64,000 bases of DNA from Natronobeatus ordinarius (GTDB taxonomy: Archaea > Halobacteriota > Halobacteria > Halobacteriales > Natrialbaceae). Location: contig NZ_CP101456.1 of the NCBI RefSeq assembly GCF_024362485.1, forward strand, positions 1,736,001-1,800,000. The letters are read 5' to 3'. Below, piece by piece: positions 18,254 through 27,598 of the stretch. The notes below the pieces were generated by a model. That model was given only the letters and a program-made list of their open reading frames with translations, ran no database searches and was not told where the DNA came from. Made by a program: the position numbers and the translations under genes. The number at the start of each line of letters is the position of its first letter. Position 1 is the stretch's first letter.

Positions 18254-19015
18254 ATGTTTCCTCGTACACACACGAACCGACGCTCGACTGAGGACGGATC
18301 GACAGGCGAGGACGGTTCGACGGCCGTTCGCTTCGACGACGTCACTCACGAGTACGGCTCGAGCGGTCGGCGGTTTCGATCGGGTCGCGACCGATCGGTG
18401 ACCGCACTCCGTGACGTCTCGTTCACCGTCCGGACCGGCGAGGTCGTCGGGCTGACGGGGCCGAGCGGAAGCGGCAAGTCGACGGTCCTGCACGCTGTCG
18501 CCGGGCTACTCGTTCCGACGTCCGGAACCGTCGAACTGTTCGGGACGCCACTCACAGCGCTCTCGAACCGGGGGCGACTGAAAGCGCGCCGGCGACACGT
18601 CGGCATCGTCTTCCAGCGATTTCACCTCCTCCCGTCGCTGTCCGCTCGGGCGAACGTCGCCCTCCCGCTCGTCCAGGCGGGATATACGAAGCGCAGCCGT
18701 CGCAAGCGTGCGACGGAACTGCTCGAGCGCGTCGGCCTCGAGGATCGCGCCACACACCTCCCCGGGGAACTCAGCGGTGGCGAGCAACAGCGCGTCGCGA
18801 TCGCCAGGGCGCTCGCGACCGACCCGGACGTGATCGTCGCCGACGAGCCGACCGGCGAACTCGACACCGCGACGGGGGCGGACGTGCTCGAGTTGCTGAC
18901 CGACGTCGCCGACGATCGGACGGTGTTGATCGCGACGCACGACGTCTCGGTGCTGTCTGTCACCGACCGAGCGATCAGCCTTCGTGACGGGTCGGTGATT
19001 GCGGATGAGCGATGA
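18254..19015 (+). CDS. ABC transporter ATPase, LolD/MacB type
   Basis: A 253-aa ATPase that powers the two downstream FtsX-type permeases. Walker A GPSGSGKST (about residues 69-77), Q-loop FQRFHLLPSL, signature LSGGEQQRV, Walker B VIVADEP and H-loop ATHD are all intact. The domain begins after a hydrophilic stretch of about 20 aa. Exporters of this class release lipoproteins, peptides or antibiotics, or act as mechanotransmitters; the substrate here is unknown. It overlaps the next gene by 11 bases. Confidence 0.95.
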   Translation: MFPRTHTNRRSTEDGSTGEDGSTAVRFDDVTHEYGSSGRRFRSGRDRSVTALRDVSFTVRTGEVVGLTGPSGSGKSTVLHAVAGLLVPTSGTVELFGTPLTALSNRGRLKARRRHVGIVFQRFHLLPSLSARANVALPLVQAGYTKRSRRKRATELLERVGLEDRATHLPGELSGGEQQRVAIARALATDPDVIVADEPTGELDTATGADVLELLTDVADDRTVLIATHDVSVLSVTDRAISLRDGSVIADER

Positions 19016-20219
19016 GCCTCGACAGTCGCGCCGCTCGCGCTGGATCGGTCTCGTGGGGCTGTCGATCTCCCGGCTGCGGACGCGGGCGACGACGCTCTCG
19101 ACGGGACGGCTGTTCGCGACCGTCTGCGTCGTCGGCCTGACGATCGCGCTCCTCTTGCTCGTCACGGGCGTCGCGCTCGCGCTCGCCGACGACGGCATCG
19201 CGACCCACGACGACGCGGACGTCCGCATCGTCCCTCACGACGAGAGTACGCTGTCGGCCGTCGACGGCGTCGAGCGCTCGAGACTCGGAGACACCACCGA
19301 ACGAACCGAGCGGATTCGCTCGACGGCGGGCGTCGACCACGCGTCCCCGGTCCTCGTCGAGACGATCCAGGTGCAACCGCCCGGGCGTGACGACCCACAG
19401 CGCGTCCTCGCCGTCGGCGTCGTCCCCGGAGACGAGCCGGCGACCGTCGCCGGGCTCCCAACCGACGACCTGGATGGCGAGGGGGTCGTCCTCTCTGAAG
19501 CCGCTGGCGCCCAGCTCGAGGCGTCGGCAGCCGACGAGGTCGTCGTCACGACGACGGACGACGGGGACGACCCGGAGACGTGGACCGTTGCGAGCGTCGA
19601 GCGCTCGTCCGCCAACTCCGACACCGACGTTCCGGTCGTGCTCGTCTCGCTCGACGAACTTCAGGCCATTACCGGTGCTGGTCACGGCGAGCTCGCCGAC
19701 AGAATCCTGGTCTGGGGTGACGACGACTCCGCAGCGGCGGCCAGCGAGGAGGCCTACCCGTACGCGACGATCGAGACGACCTCGAGCGTCGATCCCGAGA
19801 CGCTCTTCGGTGACGGGTTAGCGCTCGCGACGAGTGCGATCGCACTGGTCGTTGGCGTCGCCGTCTGCTCGCTCGTCGTCGCGACGACCGCGGGGCTGGC
19901 CGTCGACGAGGACCGACGGACGCTCGCGATTCTCGCGGCGGTTGGCTTCTCCACGTCGAGTCGGCTCTCCGTGGTCGCGATCACGACGCTGGTGACGACC
20001 GCCGGCGGAGCGCTCGTCGGCATCGCACTCGGGGTCGGCGGGATCGTCGCCGTCAACGAACTCGCCGGAGCGATCATCGACTCGGGACCCGTCGTTCGCG
20101 TCCACCCGATCTTCGTTCCGTACGCCTTCGGCGTCGCGCTCCTCTCGGGCCTGCTCGCGGTTCCGTACCCGTTGGCGGTCGCGATCCGGACGAACGTCCT
20201 CGAAGAGGTGGGACGATGA
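19005..20219 (+). CDS. FtsX-like ABC transporter permease 1
   Basis: A 404-aa permease of the MacB/FtsX fold. It has one N-terminal transmembrane helix (about 40-62), a large extracytoplasmic domain (about 63-265) and three C-terminal helices. The ATG at 19005 overlaps the ATPase stop, indicating translational coupling. The external domain is strongly acidic (SADEVVVTTTDDGDDPE). It partners with the ATPase and the permease at 20239 to form a heterodimeric exporter. Confidence 0.9.
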   Translation: MSDEPRQSRRSRWIGLVGLSISRLRTRATTLSTGRLFATVCVVGLTIALLLLVTGVALALADDGIATHDDADVRIVPHDESTLSAVDGVERSRLGDTTERTERIRSTAGVDHASPVLVETIQVQPPGRDDPQRVLAVGVVPGDEPATVAGLPTDDLDGEGVVLSEAAGAQLEASAADEVVVTTTDDGDDPETWTVASVERSSANSDTDVPVVLVSLDELQAITGAGHGELADRILVWGDDDSAAAASEEAYPYATIETTSSVDPETLFGDGLALATSAIALVVGVAVCSLVVATTAGLAVDEDRRTLAILAAVGFSTSSRLSVVAITTLVTTAGGALVGIALGVGGIVAVNELAGAIIDSGPVVRVHPIFVPYAFGVALLSGLLAVPYPLAVAIRTNVLEEVGR

Positions 20220-20238
20220 CACTCACCGGGGTGAGACG

Positions 20239-21474
20239 GTGAATCCCCTGCGCCCGGCCGCACGCGTTCGGGCCGTCGTCGGCCTCGCCCTCACACAGTT
20301 GCGACGAGCGCCCGGCCGGACCGTACTGACCGTCGTCGCGATCGCGCTGGCCGTCCTCTCGGTGACGTTGCTGGTGAGCCTCGGCGTCGGCGTCTTCGAG
20401 GCCGGACAGGAACGGCTCGACGAGAGCAACCGGGACATCTGGATCACGAGCGATCCACTCGATTCCTCCTCCGGAGGGACCGAGAACGCGATCGTCGACT
20501 CCCACGCCGTCGCCGCCGACGTCCACGAGCGCGAGGACGTTCGGTTCGCGACGCCGATCGCGATGCATAGCACGTACGTCGGAACCGATCCAGACGACCT
20601 CGAGCCCGTCACCGCCGTCGGCATCCCGGAAACCCACGGCGGATTCGACTTCGAGCACGGCGGGGGCTTCTCGCTCGAGGACTACCACGGCGAGGACGTC
20701 GACGATCCCGCCGCCTCGGCACCCGACGTGATCGTACTCGATCCGGCGTTCGCCGCGGCGATCGACGCCTCGGTCGGCGACACCGTCTACGTCGGCACCA
20801 GCAGGGAGACGGCACCGAACCACGAGTATACCGTCGTCGGTATCTCCGGACACTACTCGGCGTTCCTTGGCTCGCCCGCCGTAACGATGCCGCTCACCGA
20901 GCTGCAGGGCGTCGCCGGGACGTCGGGAACTGACCGGGCGGTGTTCGTCACGGTCGACGTCGCCGAGGGTGCAGATCGAACCGCGGTCCGAAACGACCTC
21001 GCGGCGACCTATCCGGCGTACGACGTGCGCACGAGCGACGAACAGCTCGGGGCGATGATTCAAGACCGCGCGCTCGTCGTCGCCAGCGGCGTGACGCTGG
21101 TCGCACTCGCGGTCTGTGGCGGCCTGTTGCTCACGGTGAACCTGTTCGTCCTCGTGGCATACCAGCAACGCGACGAACTGGCGGCGCTCCGGGCGATTGG
21201 GCTCTCGCGGTGGTTGCTCGCGGGGACGATCGCCGTCCAGGGGTTCGTCATCGGGCTCCTCGGTGGCCTCGTCGCCCTCGTCGCGACGCCCCCTGCTGTC
21301 CTCGGACTCAACCGACTCGTCGCCTCGCTCGTCGGTTTCGAACAGCTCCTGCGGACCCCGCCGGAAGTCTACGCCGTCGGCGGCGTCATCGCGCTCGTCG
21401 TCGGAACGGTCGCGGCTGCCGTCACCGGCTGGCGGGCCGGCCGATACGCCCGACTCGAGCGCCTCGAGGTGTGA
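20239..21474 (+). CDS. FtsX-like ABC transporter permease 2
   Basis: A 411-aa permease beginning with GTG, 19 bases after the previous gene. The topology is the same as in permease 1: an N-terminal helix near residues 20-45, an extracytoplasmic MacB-like domain and three C-terminal helices including RDELAALRAIGLSR, the FtsX coupling motif that contacts the ATPase. The third gene of the operon; no periplasmic adaptor follows. Confidence 0.9.
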   Translation: MNPLRPAARVRAVVGLALTQLRRAPGRTVLTVVAIALAVLSVTLLVSLGVGVFEAGQERLDESNRDIWITSDPLDSSSGGTENAIVDSHAVAADVHEREDVRFATPIAMHSTYVGTDPDDLEPVTAVGIPETHGGFDFEHGGGFSLEDYHGEDVDDPAASAPDVIVLDPAFAAAIDASVGDTVYVGTSRETAPNHEYTVVGISGHYSAFLGSPAVTMPLTELQGVAGTSGTDRAVFVTVDVAEGADRTAVRNDLAATYPAYDVRTSDEQLGAMIQDRALVVASGVTLVALAVCGGLLLTVNLFVLVAYQQRDELAALRAIGLSRWLLAGTIAVQGFVIGLLGGLVALVATPPAVLGLNRLVASLVGFEQLLRTPPEVYAVGGVIALVVGTVAAAVTGWRAGRYARLERLEV

Positions 21475-21647
21475 CTCGAGCGGCGCCGAGGAACACCTCC
21501 GGGAGACGGGAAGTGACTCGAGCGAGGACAGCTCGGGGGTGTCCGACAGTTCCGACACACCCGCGACCCGTTCGGCGGGATGCGCTGGCATCTCGTTTCA
21601 GCCGCCTCCGACGCCGTCTGCACTTCCGAGTAAGCCTCGTTCGGCCG

Positions 21648-22412
21648 TCAGATCGACCGGTACGGTCCCAGTCGCGTCCCGTCGAGCAGATACGCCTCCC
21701 CCTCGGCCAGCCCCTCGGGGAGAAACGGCGCGAGAAACTCTTGCCCGGGAACGTTCACCCAGGTCCCGCCGACGAGGTCGTTGAACGCTGGCACGACGAC
21801 GAGACGTGGCGGCGCCCCATCCTCGAGCCACGGCAGCCCCTCGTCGCTCGTTCGCTCGGCGAACGGCTCCGGGTCGAGCCGTCCCCGGACCCACACTGGT
21901 TCGACGTGACTGCCACCGACTTCGTCCTCGAGTCGGACGAACGGGTGTTCGTGGCCCAGACAGACCACGTCGGCCTCGAGGACCTCGCGGGCCGGCCAGG
22001 TGTGGCCGTGACAGACGCCAAGGCCGTCGAGCGCGACCCCGCTGCCGGGGACGATCTCGACGCCCTCGAGCCACGTCTCGATCGCTCCGTCGTGGTTGCC
22101 CTTCACCAGCGTCACCGAGAGCGCAGGCGGCAGCGACTCGAACAGCACCTCGAGTTCGCCTCGCTCGGCTCCGCCGGGCTCGCCGATCGAGTGCATCAGG
22201 TCACCGAGGACGACCAGTCGATCGACCCGGGTACGCTCGAGCAGCGACAGCAGCCGCTCCCGGCGTTCGTCGGCACGGCTCGGAATCTCCACGCCGCGTT
22301 CGTACCGGAGGCCGGCCTCGTACCCCGCGTGGTAGTCGGCGATGACCAGCGCACGCCCCTCGTCGAGCGTGGCCACGGCCGCCGGTTCGTCGGGAACTGG
22401 CTCGAGCGTCAC
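21648..22412 (-). CDS. rpe: RPA-associated calcineurin-like phosphoesterase
   Basis: A 254-aa metallophosphoesterase with all metal-binding motifs: ADYHAGYE, GDLMHS, GNHDG, and late GHTW and GHEHP. It begins at GTG 22412, 52 bases after the RPAP stop on the same strand. In Haloferax volcanii a phosphoesterase gene (rpe) is co-transcribed with rpa1 and rpap1, and the same three-gene order is seen here. Its substrate is not known; a role in ssDNA metabolism is inferred from the operon. Confidence 0.88.
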   Translation of the reverse strand: MTLEPVPDEPAAVATLDEGRALVIADYHAGYEAGLRYERGVEIPSRADERRERLLSLLERTRVDRLVVLGDLMHSIGEPGGAERGELEVLFESLPPALSVTLVKGNHDGAIETWLEGVEIVPGSGVALDGLGVCHGHTWPAREVLEADVVCLGHEHPFVRLEDEVGGSHVEPVWVRGRLDPEPFAERTSDEGLPWLEDGAPPRLVVVPAFNDLVGGTWVNVPGQEFLAPFLPEGLAEGEAYLLDGTRLGPYRSI

Positions 22413-22464
22413 GGCCGGCCCCTCCGACCGCCCTCGAGCGACACGCGAGCCCGAACGCCGACCA

Positions 22465-24141
22465 TCAGATCGCTTTCAGCGTCTCGTCGTCCGGTTCGTA
22501 ACACTGTCCGCCCATCAGCGCGTCCTGGATTGCCGCCTCGACGTCGGCCTCGCTCGTGCCGGTCTCCTCGGCGACGGTCGAGACGACCGCCTCGCGATCG
22601 GCACCCTCGCCGTCGTCGAGGTCGGTCATCGTCTCGACGACGTACTCCTGGACGTCGATCTCCTCGAGGTCGAGGTCTGCGTCGGGCTCTTCGTCCTCGT
22701 CGATAGATTCCTCGCCCTCGTCCGCGGCTTGCTCGTCCTCGTCGATAGAGTCCCCGTCGTCGTCAGACGCAGCCGCGTTGGCAGCTGAGTCGGCGACGTC
22801 GGCGGTGTCGTCCATCTCGTCGGCCGAATCGGCTGGCTCTTCGAGCTCCGTCGCGGGGGCCGTGGCGTCGACGGCTTCGATTCCTTCGTCCTCGTCTACG
22901 AGGTCGGGTTCGGGATCGGACTCGGCCTCGGGGACGTCGATACCAGCCTCACCTGGCTCACCGACTTCGGCGCCGGTCGAGAACTCGGCGCCGAACTCCT
23001 CTTCGAGCTCTTCGCGCTCCTCGTCGTCCATCTCGTACATTCCCCCACCGGCCGCCTCGAAGTCGCCGAGTTCGTCTCCGTCCTCGTGCTCGGCGACGTC
23101 GGTCGACTCGTCGAACGAGGTCGTTTCTGTGGTCGTCTCGACGTCGTCGTCGGCTGCCGTCGTCTCGAGTTCGTCCGTCTCTTCCGGTTCGCGTTCGTCC
23201 GTCTCTTCCGGTTCGCGTTCGCCCGCCGTCTCGTGTTCAATCTCGGCGCTTTCGGATTCGGCCGACGTACTCGGGACGTCCGTTTCCGTCCCTGCGTCTG
23301 CCGTCGCGGCGGATTCGGTCGGCGACGCTACCGCTGGCTCCGACGCCGACTCGGCCGTCGCGTCGGCTGCCGGCTCCGACGCCCCACTCGGGGCCGACGC
23401 GCGCACCTCGAGGTCACCCATCGCGGCCAGCGCGGCGAAGCTCGCGGCGTCGGGCGCCGCGTCGCCGGGCTGTCGGTCGAACGAGCGGACCTGGTCGCGG
23501 TCGCCAGCGACCACGCGGGCCGCGTCGAGGGAGAGGTCGGCCAGCCCGTCGAGGTACGCCGGCGTGGTTCCGTAGTGGTCCTGTGCCAGCGGGATGCCCA
23601 TCGCCAGCCCGTCTCCGAGACCGCTCTCGAGGAGGGCCTCGGCGAGGTCGTCGCCGTAGACGTCGAGGTCCGCTGCGCGGGCGTAGGTGGCGATTCGGTC
23701 GAGCGTCTGTTCGGCCGTCCCGACGACCCAGCGGTCCCGGGTGTCGGCGTCGACGGTCGCGATGGATTCCGGCCGAACGGAGGTGTAGACCCGGTCTGAG
23801 TCCTCGGGCTGGAACGTCCGGGCTTTCCCCGTCACTGCGACGAACAGCGGAGGCTCGGCTCGCTCGAGGAACGCGAGCTGGTCGGGCTGGTACTGGCCGG
23901 CGTAGACGACGAACGCGCCCGTGGGGTCGACCACGCGGGCACGGACCATCTCGTCGTTGACCGACGTCACCTCGGTGAGCGTCCCCACGACGAACAGGCG
24001 GTTGACGCGTGCGCCCGTCGGCGTGACGACGTAGTTGGGGGCGCGTTCCTCGTCGCTTTCCGTGTGTGAGAGCGACGCGTCGTCGTACTCGGCCGCGAAC
24101 AGCCGGTAGGCGACCTCGCGGCCGGGTCGGTCGGCGCTCAT
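22465..24141 (-). CDS. rpap1: RPA-associated protein RPAP with long acidic insert
   Basis: A 558-aa RPA-associated protein of COG3390. The N-terminal part (1-245) is the conserved OB-fold-containing region. It is followed by about 230 residues of low-complexity Glu/Asp/Ser/Ala sequence, including a tandem REPEETDE repeat. The C-terminal domain (about 490-558) ends CYEPDDETLKAI and looks like a winged-helix domain. Its start codon overlaps the RPA stop (ATGA). In Haloferax the RPAP protein copurifies with its cognate RPA and contributes to DNA repair. Confidence 0.9.
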   Translation of the reverse strand: MSADRPGREVAYRLFAAEYDDASLSHTESDEERAPNYVVTPTGARVNRLFVVGTLTEVTSVNDEMVRARVVDPTGAFVVYAGQYQPDQLAFLERAEPPLFVAVTGKARTFQPEDSDRVYTSVRPESIATVDADTRDRWVVGTAEQTLDRIATYARAADLDVYGDDLAEALLESGLGDGLAMGIPLAQDHYGTTPAYLDGLADLSLDAARVVAGDRDQVRSFDRQPGDAAPDAASFAALAAMGDLEVRASAPSGASEPAADATAESASEPAVASPTESAATADAGTETDVPSTSAESESAEIEHETAGEREPEETDEREPEETDELETTAADDDVETTTETTSFDESTDVAEHEDGDELGDFEAAGGGMYEMDDEEREELEEEFGAEFSTGAEVGEPGEAGIDVPEAESDPEPDLVDEDEGIEAVDATAPATELEEPADSADEMDDTADVADSAANAAASDDDGDSIDEDEQAADEGEESIDEDEEPDADLDLEEIDVQEYVVETMTDLDDGEGADREAVVSTVAEETGTSEADVEAAIQDALMGGQCYEPDDETLKAI

Positions 24142-25409
24142 GCGTCGACCTCCGTGAGGAAGGCCGTCGCACGATCGGCCGGCTCGTCGTCGCTCTCCTC
24201 GAAGGACTCCGCGTCGAGGTTCGCCCCGTACTCGTCGACCGAGAGATGTCCGCGGACCTGGTACTCACGGCCGACGATCCGCTCGCGGATGGTGTCTGCG
24301 ACGGCTTCCTGGTCCATCGCGTCGCGGGCCTCCTCGAGGGCGTCTTCCAGCGTCCCACCGTACACTTCTTCGGTGAGTTCGTCGTCGAGGATCACCGTGA
24401 CGGCGCCGGTGCCGTCGTCGAGGATCGCCTTCACCCGCAGGTCGTCGACGCCGTCGACGCTTCCGTGGGTGCGACACTGTCCTTTCTGGATGACGCGAGA
24501 ACACTCCGGACAGCGCTGGATGAGCCCCGAGCCGTCCCGGACGGCGATCAGGTTACCCACGAGACGGACGTCGTAGATGCCGCCCGTCGCGACTGCCTCG
24601 CCGATCCCGAGTTCGGGGGCGTCGCTCCCGACGTCGATTTCGCGCTCGAGGGACGTCACCGTCGAGAACGCAGAGACGTTCACCTCGGGCACGCCGCGGA
24701 ACTCCCGGACGTAGGCGTTCTCGATCCGGACCGACGCGCCCTCCTCGATTTCGGGAACCGGGTCCCAGTTCGTGAACGGCAGCCGGCCGCTCTCGTCGCC
24801 GAAGACGCCGCTCAAGATTTCGGTCTCGCCGTCGCGGCCGTCGATGGTGCGGCGCTCACACTCGAGCACGGACACCTCGATCGTCACCGCGCGGTCGCCC
24901 GTCTCGAGGTCGGCGAGGCTGGCCTCGCCGCCGATCTCGTAGGGCACCTCGAGCGGTTCGTCCTCGAAGCTGAGCGAGGTGCTCTCGCCGAGGTTGAGCT
25001 CGGGTTCGCCGTCCCACTCGCGGACGCCTGCGTTGCCGGCGGTGATCGTGTCGCCCGGTGAGAGGCCGAAGTCCTCCCAGGCGGTGTAGTCGATGACGCC
25101 CGTCTCGTCGGCGAGTTTGCCTTCGACGATGACGTGGTCTGAGCCCTGATACCGGATCGACCGTTCGCCCGCCGTCAGCACGCGGGCGGAGACCGTCACG
25201 TTGCTCGAGTCGGGCGTGATCTCCCCGACGTCGGCGGCCGTCGGTGCACCACCGCCGCCGGTGTCGTCGCCGTACTTCCGCCGTAAGCTCTGTACGGCCT
25301 CGTCGAGTGGAACGCTGTACTCGACGAGGTTCTGTAAGTCGCGTTTGACCTCCTCGTTGTCGACACCGAGGTCGGAGGCGAGATCCTCGGCACGGTTGTC
25401 GAGATCCAT
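24138..25409 (-). CDS. rpa1: Replication protein A large subunit (ssDNA-binding)
   Basis: A 423-aa single-stranded DNA-binding protein for replication and repair. A short helical N-terminus is followed by three OB folds (about 65-170, 175-285, 290-415). A zinc-finger motif CPEC...CRTH lies near 315-330. The ATG at 25409 is chosen over a very long upstream frame, because the extension is antisense to the divergent gene and a TTTTTTAAG promoter lies about 25 bases upstream. It is the first gene of the rpa-rpap-rpe operon. Confidence 0.93.
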   Translation of the reverse strand: MDLDNRAEDLASDLGVDNEEVKRDLQNLVEYSVPLDEAVQSLRRKYGDDTGGGGAPTAADVGEITPDSSNVTVSARVLTAGERSIRYQGSDHVIVEGKLADETGVIDYTAWEDFGLSPGDTITAGNAGVREWDGEPELNLGESTSLSFEDEPLEVPYEIGGEASLADLETGDRAVTIEVSVLECERRTIDGRDGETEILSGVFGDESGRLPFTNWDPVPEIEEGASVRIENAYVREFRGVPEVNVSAFSTVTSLEREIDVGSDAPELGIGEAVATGGIYDVRLVGNLIAVRDGSGLIQRCPECSRVIQKGQCRTHGSVDGVDDLRVKAILDDGTGAVTVILDDELTEEVYGGTLEDALEEARDAMDQEAVADTIRERIVGREYQVRGHLSVDEYGANLDAESFEESDDEPADRATAFLTEVDA

Positions 25410-25430
25410 CACCGGCCTTTCGTCCGGACC

Positions 25431-25440
25431 CTTAAAAAAC
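25431..25440 (-). promoter_or_regulatory. TATA box of the RPA operon
   Basis: GTTTTTTAAG on the minus strand, about 25 bases from the ATG at 25409. This is typical of a leaderless haloarchaeal transcript. Confidence 0.6.
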
Positions 25441-25460
25441 GTTGCCGCGGCGGAGTGAAA

Positions 25461-25478
25461 CTGAACGTGGACGTTCAG
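25461..25478. promoter_or_regulatory. Perfect 8+8 palindrome in the RPA/arfC divergent promoter
   Basis: CTGAACGTGGACGTTCAG is a perfect inverted repeat with a two-base centre, about 20 bases upstream of the RPA TATA box. The position suits a repressor or activator site for the DNA-repair operon; this is inference. Confidence 0.5.
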
Positions 25479-25578
25479 CGACGTCTCACCGGCGCTCGAC
25501 GACGGCTGTCGGCGAGGTTCGCTCCTCGGAGAGCGAGAGGCTGAGAGATTAAGCCGTCGCAGCCGTATGCTCGAGACG

Positions 25579-26256
25579 ATGCACGTCGTCGTCAACGCCG
25601 CGATGAGCGCGGACGGAAAGCTCTCCTCGAGACGCCGCGAACAGGTACGGATCAGCGGTCCCGACGACTTCGCCCGCGTCGACCGCCTCCGGGCCGAGAG
25701 CGACGCGGTCGTCGTCGGCGTCGGGACCGTCCTCGCCGACGACCCGCACCTCACCGTCAAGGATCCGGAACTGTGTGAGCGACGGCTCGAGGCCGGCGAG
25801 TCCCGACACCCAGCCCGCGTCGTCGTCGACTCGCGGGCGCGCACGCCGGCCGACGCCCGCATCCTCGACGACGCCGCGACGACGTACCTGCTCGTGAGCG
25901 AGGCCGCGGGCGACGACCGCCGGGCGACACTCGCCCGGCCGACCCTCGAGTTCGTCACGGCGGGCGACGACCGGGTCGACCTCCCGCGAGCGTTCGCCGA
26001 ACTCGAGCGGGCGGGGCTCGAGACGGTGATGGTCGAGGGCGGTGGCGAACTCATCTTCTCGCTGTTCGACGCCGGGCTGGTCGACGAGCTCTCGGTGTTC
26101 GTCGGGTCGAGAATCATCGGCGGCCGCGACGCCCCGACGCTGGCCGATGGCGACGGCTTCGTCGAGGCGTTCCCGGAACTCGACCTCGAGCGAGTCGAAC
26201 GGATGGACGACGGCGTGGTGTTGTACTGGCGCGTTCGCTTCGCCGACGGGGAGTGA
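25579..26256 (+). CDS. arfC: 2,5-diamino-6-(ribosylamino)-4(3H)-pyrimidinone 5'-phosphate reductase
   Basis: A 225-aa RibD C-terminal-type reductase (MjaRED homolog). It reduces the ribosyl side chain to ribityl in archaeal riboflavin and F420 biosynthesis. The start MHVVVNAAMSADGKLSS is canonical. The VVGVGTVLADDPHLTVK strand-loop and the C-terminal VEGGGELIFSLF and GGRDAPTL motifs bind NADPH and substrate. The ATG at 25579 is preferred to one four codons upstream. Confidence 0.92.
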   Translation: MHVVVNAAMSADGKLSSRRREQVRISGPDDFARVDRLRAESDAVVVGVGTVLADDPHLTVKDPELCERRLEAGESRHPARVVVDSRARTPADARILDDAATTYLLVSEAAGDDRRATLARPTLEFVTAGDDRVDLPRAFAELERAGLETVMVEGGGELIFSLFDAGLVDELSVFVGSRIIGGRDAPTLADGDGFVEAFPELDLERVERMDDGVVLYWRVRFADGE

Positions 26257-26295
26257 CGACCTTCCGAAGGTGGGCGTGCGTTCTCCCGGTTCCCG

Positions 26296-26466
26296 CTACA
26301 GCGGGATGTCGGCGATGTCGGTCGAACCACAGGTCGGACAGGTGGCTTCGTCCTGGGAAACCGCCGTCCCGCACGCGCGACACTCGCGGTGAACGTCCGT
26401 CCGCGCTCGCTCCTGTGGCCCGTCCGACCGCCTGATCCGGTCCAGTATGTCGTCGATCAGTGCCAT
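26296..26466 (-). CDS. Small zinc-ribbon protein
   Basis: A 56-aa protein with a short helical N-terminus (MALIDDILDRIRRSDG) and a C-terminal rubredoxin-like zinc ribbon, CRACGTAV...CPTCGSTD. The ATG at 26466 is chosen because AAGTATATG, a TATA-like element, lies near 26505-26512. The family is common in haloarchaea and of unknown function. It may be co-transcribed with the nucleotidyltransferase gene upstream. Confidence 0.72.
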   Translation of the reverse strand: MALIDDILDRIRRSDGPQERARTDVHRECRACGTAVSQDEATCPTCGSTDIADIPL

Positions 26467-26524
26467 CTGAGGGATGTCAGGCGTCGGTCGATAGCCACCC
26501 AGCATATACTTTCTGTATTCTTCC

Positions 26525-26542
26525 GAACTATAATTCTAGTTC
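26525..26542. repeat. Short inverted repeat GAACTA...TAGTTC
   Basis: A 6-base stem with a TAATTC centre in an AT-rich patch between the nucleotidyltransferase stop and the zinc-ribbon gene. It could be a terminator-like hairpin or an operator. Confidence 0.35.
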
Positions 26543-26600
26543 TAGACACTCATGTAATTATCGTCGGCGACGACGGTCCGTCCCCGGCCTTCGACGGACG

Positions 26601-27488
26601 TCAGTCGAACGCGGCCTCGAGCGTCTCCCGGAGAAAGGCGTCGACGCGGGCTCGGTCGACCCGGCGGCCAGCGTGGTCGGCGGGCTCGAGCTCGGACAGG
26701 TGCACCTCGGCCGGGTCGAACAGTCGACCGACGACGGCGTCGCCCTTCCCTCGTCGTTTGCGCTCGACGAGGTCGAGAGTCCGGTCGACGAACGAGGGCT
26801 CGAATCGATCGCCTTCCGCCTCGAGAAACCGTGGGAAGTCGAGCGTCGGAAACCGGTGGGTCTCCCGGACGTACTGGGCGTAGCAGACGCCGCGGGCCAC
26901 GTAGAGGTGGCGTTTGACCGTCCGATCCGTCTGTCCCTCCTCGTAGGCCCCGACCGGGACCCGTTCGGCGTCGTCCCGGTCGCCGTCGACGGGGCGGGCG
27001 AGGCACTCGTCGTCGCGCTCCTCGAGGACGAGGTAGGCGAGCTCGCCGTCCTCGAGCAGCCGGCCCTGGAGGTATTTGCGGTACTGCCGGCGGGCGAGCG
27101 ATCGGTAGTGGTGGTACAGCGCGAGCGGCGCGAACGAGTCGCCGACGTCGGCCTCGAGGCGGGCCAGCGGCCCGAACTCCCGGTAGCGACGCGGGCTGTG
27201 GAGGAACTCGAACACCGTCGGGTTCGAGTCGACGACCAGCTCGGCGAACCGGCGGACGTTCCAGCCGCGACAGTCGAGCGCTCCGTCGGTCCACTCGAGC
27301 GACGGCTCGTAGCCGCCGAGGCTCGCGTACTCGAGCGGCCGCTGGGCGTAGACGACGGCGACGTCGCGGTCGCTGTCGGCGTCGGCGAGGTTCCAGGCGC
27401 GACTGCCGACGTCCCGGGCGGCGACGATTCGGACGTCGTGGGCCGTCTCGATTGACTCGAGCGCCGCGTCGACGGATGGAGATGCCAT
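26601..27488 (-). CDS. YcgL/COG3541-type predicted nucleotidyltransferase
   Basis: A 295-aa protein of the COG3541 nucleotidyltransferase family. The N-terminal pol-beta-like core contains [19 protein letters not shown], where the GS/R and DxD metal-binding acidic pair are visible. The remainder is helical with a [17 protein letters not shown] segment. The family is often encoded in phage or defence contexts, but the neighbours here are housekeeping genes. The ATG at 27488 gives the shortest family-like start. Confidence 0.83.
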   Translation of the reverse strand: MASPSVDAALESIETAHDVRIVAARDVGSRAWNLADADSDRDVAVVYAQRPLEYASLGGYEPSLEWTDGALDCRGWNVRRFAELVVDSNPTVFEFLHSPRRYREFGPLARLEADVGDSFAPLALYHHYRSLARRQYRKYLQGRLLEDGELAYLVLEERDDECLARPVDGDRDDAERVPVGAYEEGQTDRTVKRHLYVARGVCYAQYVRETHRFPTLDFPRFLEAEGDRFEPSFVDRTLDLVERKRRGKGDAVVGRLFDPAEVHLSELEPADHAGRRVDRARVDAFLRETLEAAFD

Positions 27489-27598
27489 GGAGTGTGTCGG
27501 CGACTTCGAGCCGGACCGACAACTGTCCTGTGGGGGTGTGTGCGAGGACAGCATTTATCTTACGTCACCGCGTCGCTACGAACCGGGTAGTACGACAG

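Noticed and set aside
21210-22706. A 498-aa plus-strand frame across the phosphoesterase region
   Set aside because: It is very Arg/Pro-rich and overlaps well-supported genes on the other strand, so it is a shadow frame.
24138-26330. A 730-aa reading frame covering the RPA gene with a long N-terminal extension
   Set aside because: Codons upstream of 25409 are antisense to arfC, Ser/Arg-rich and preceded by a promoter at 25431. The real RPA starts at 25409.
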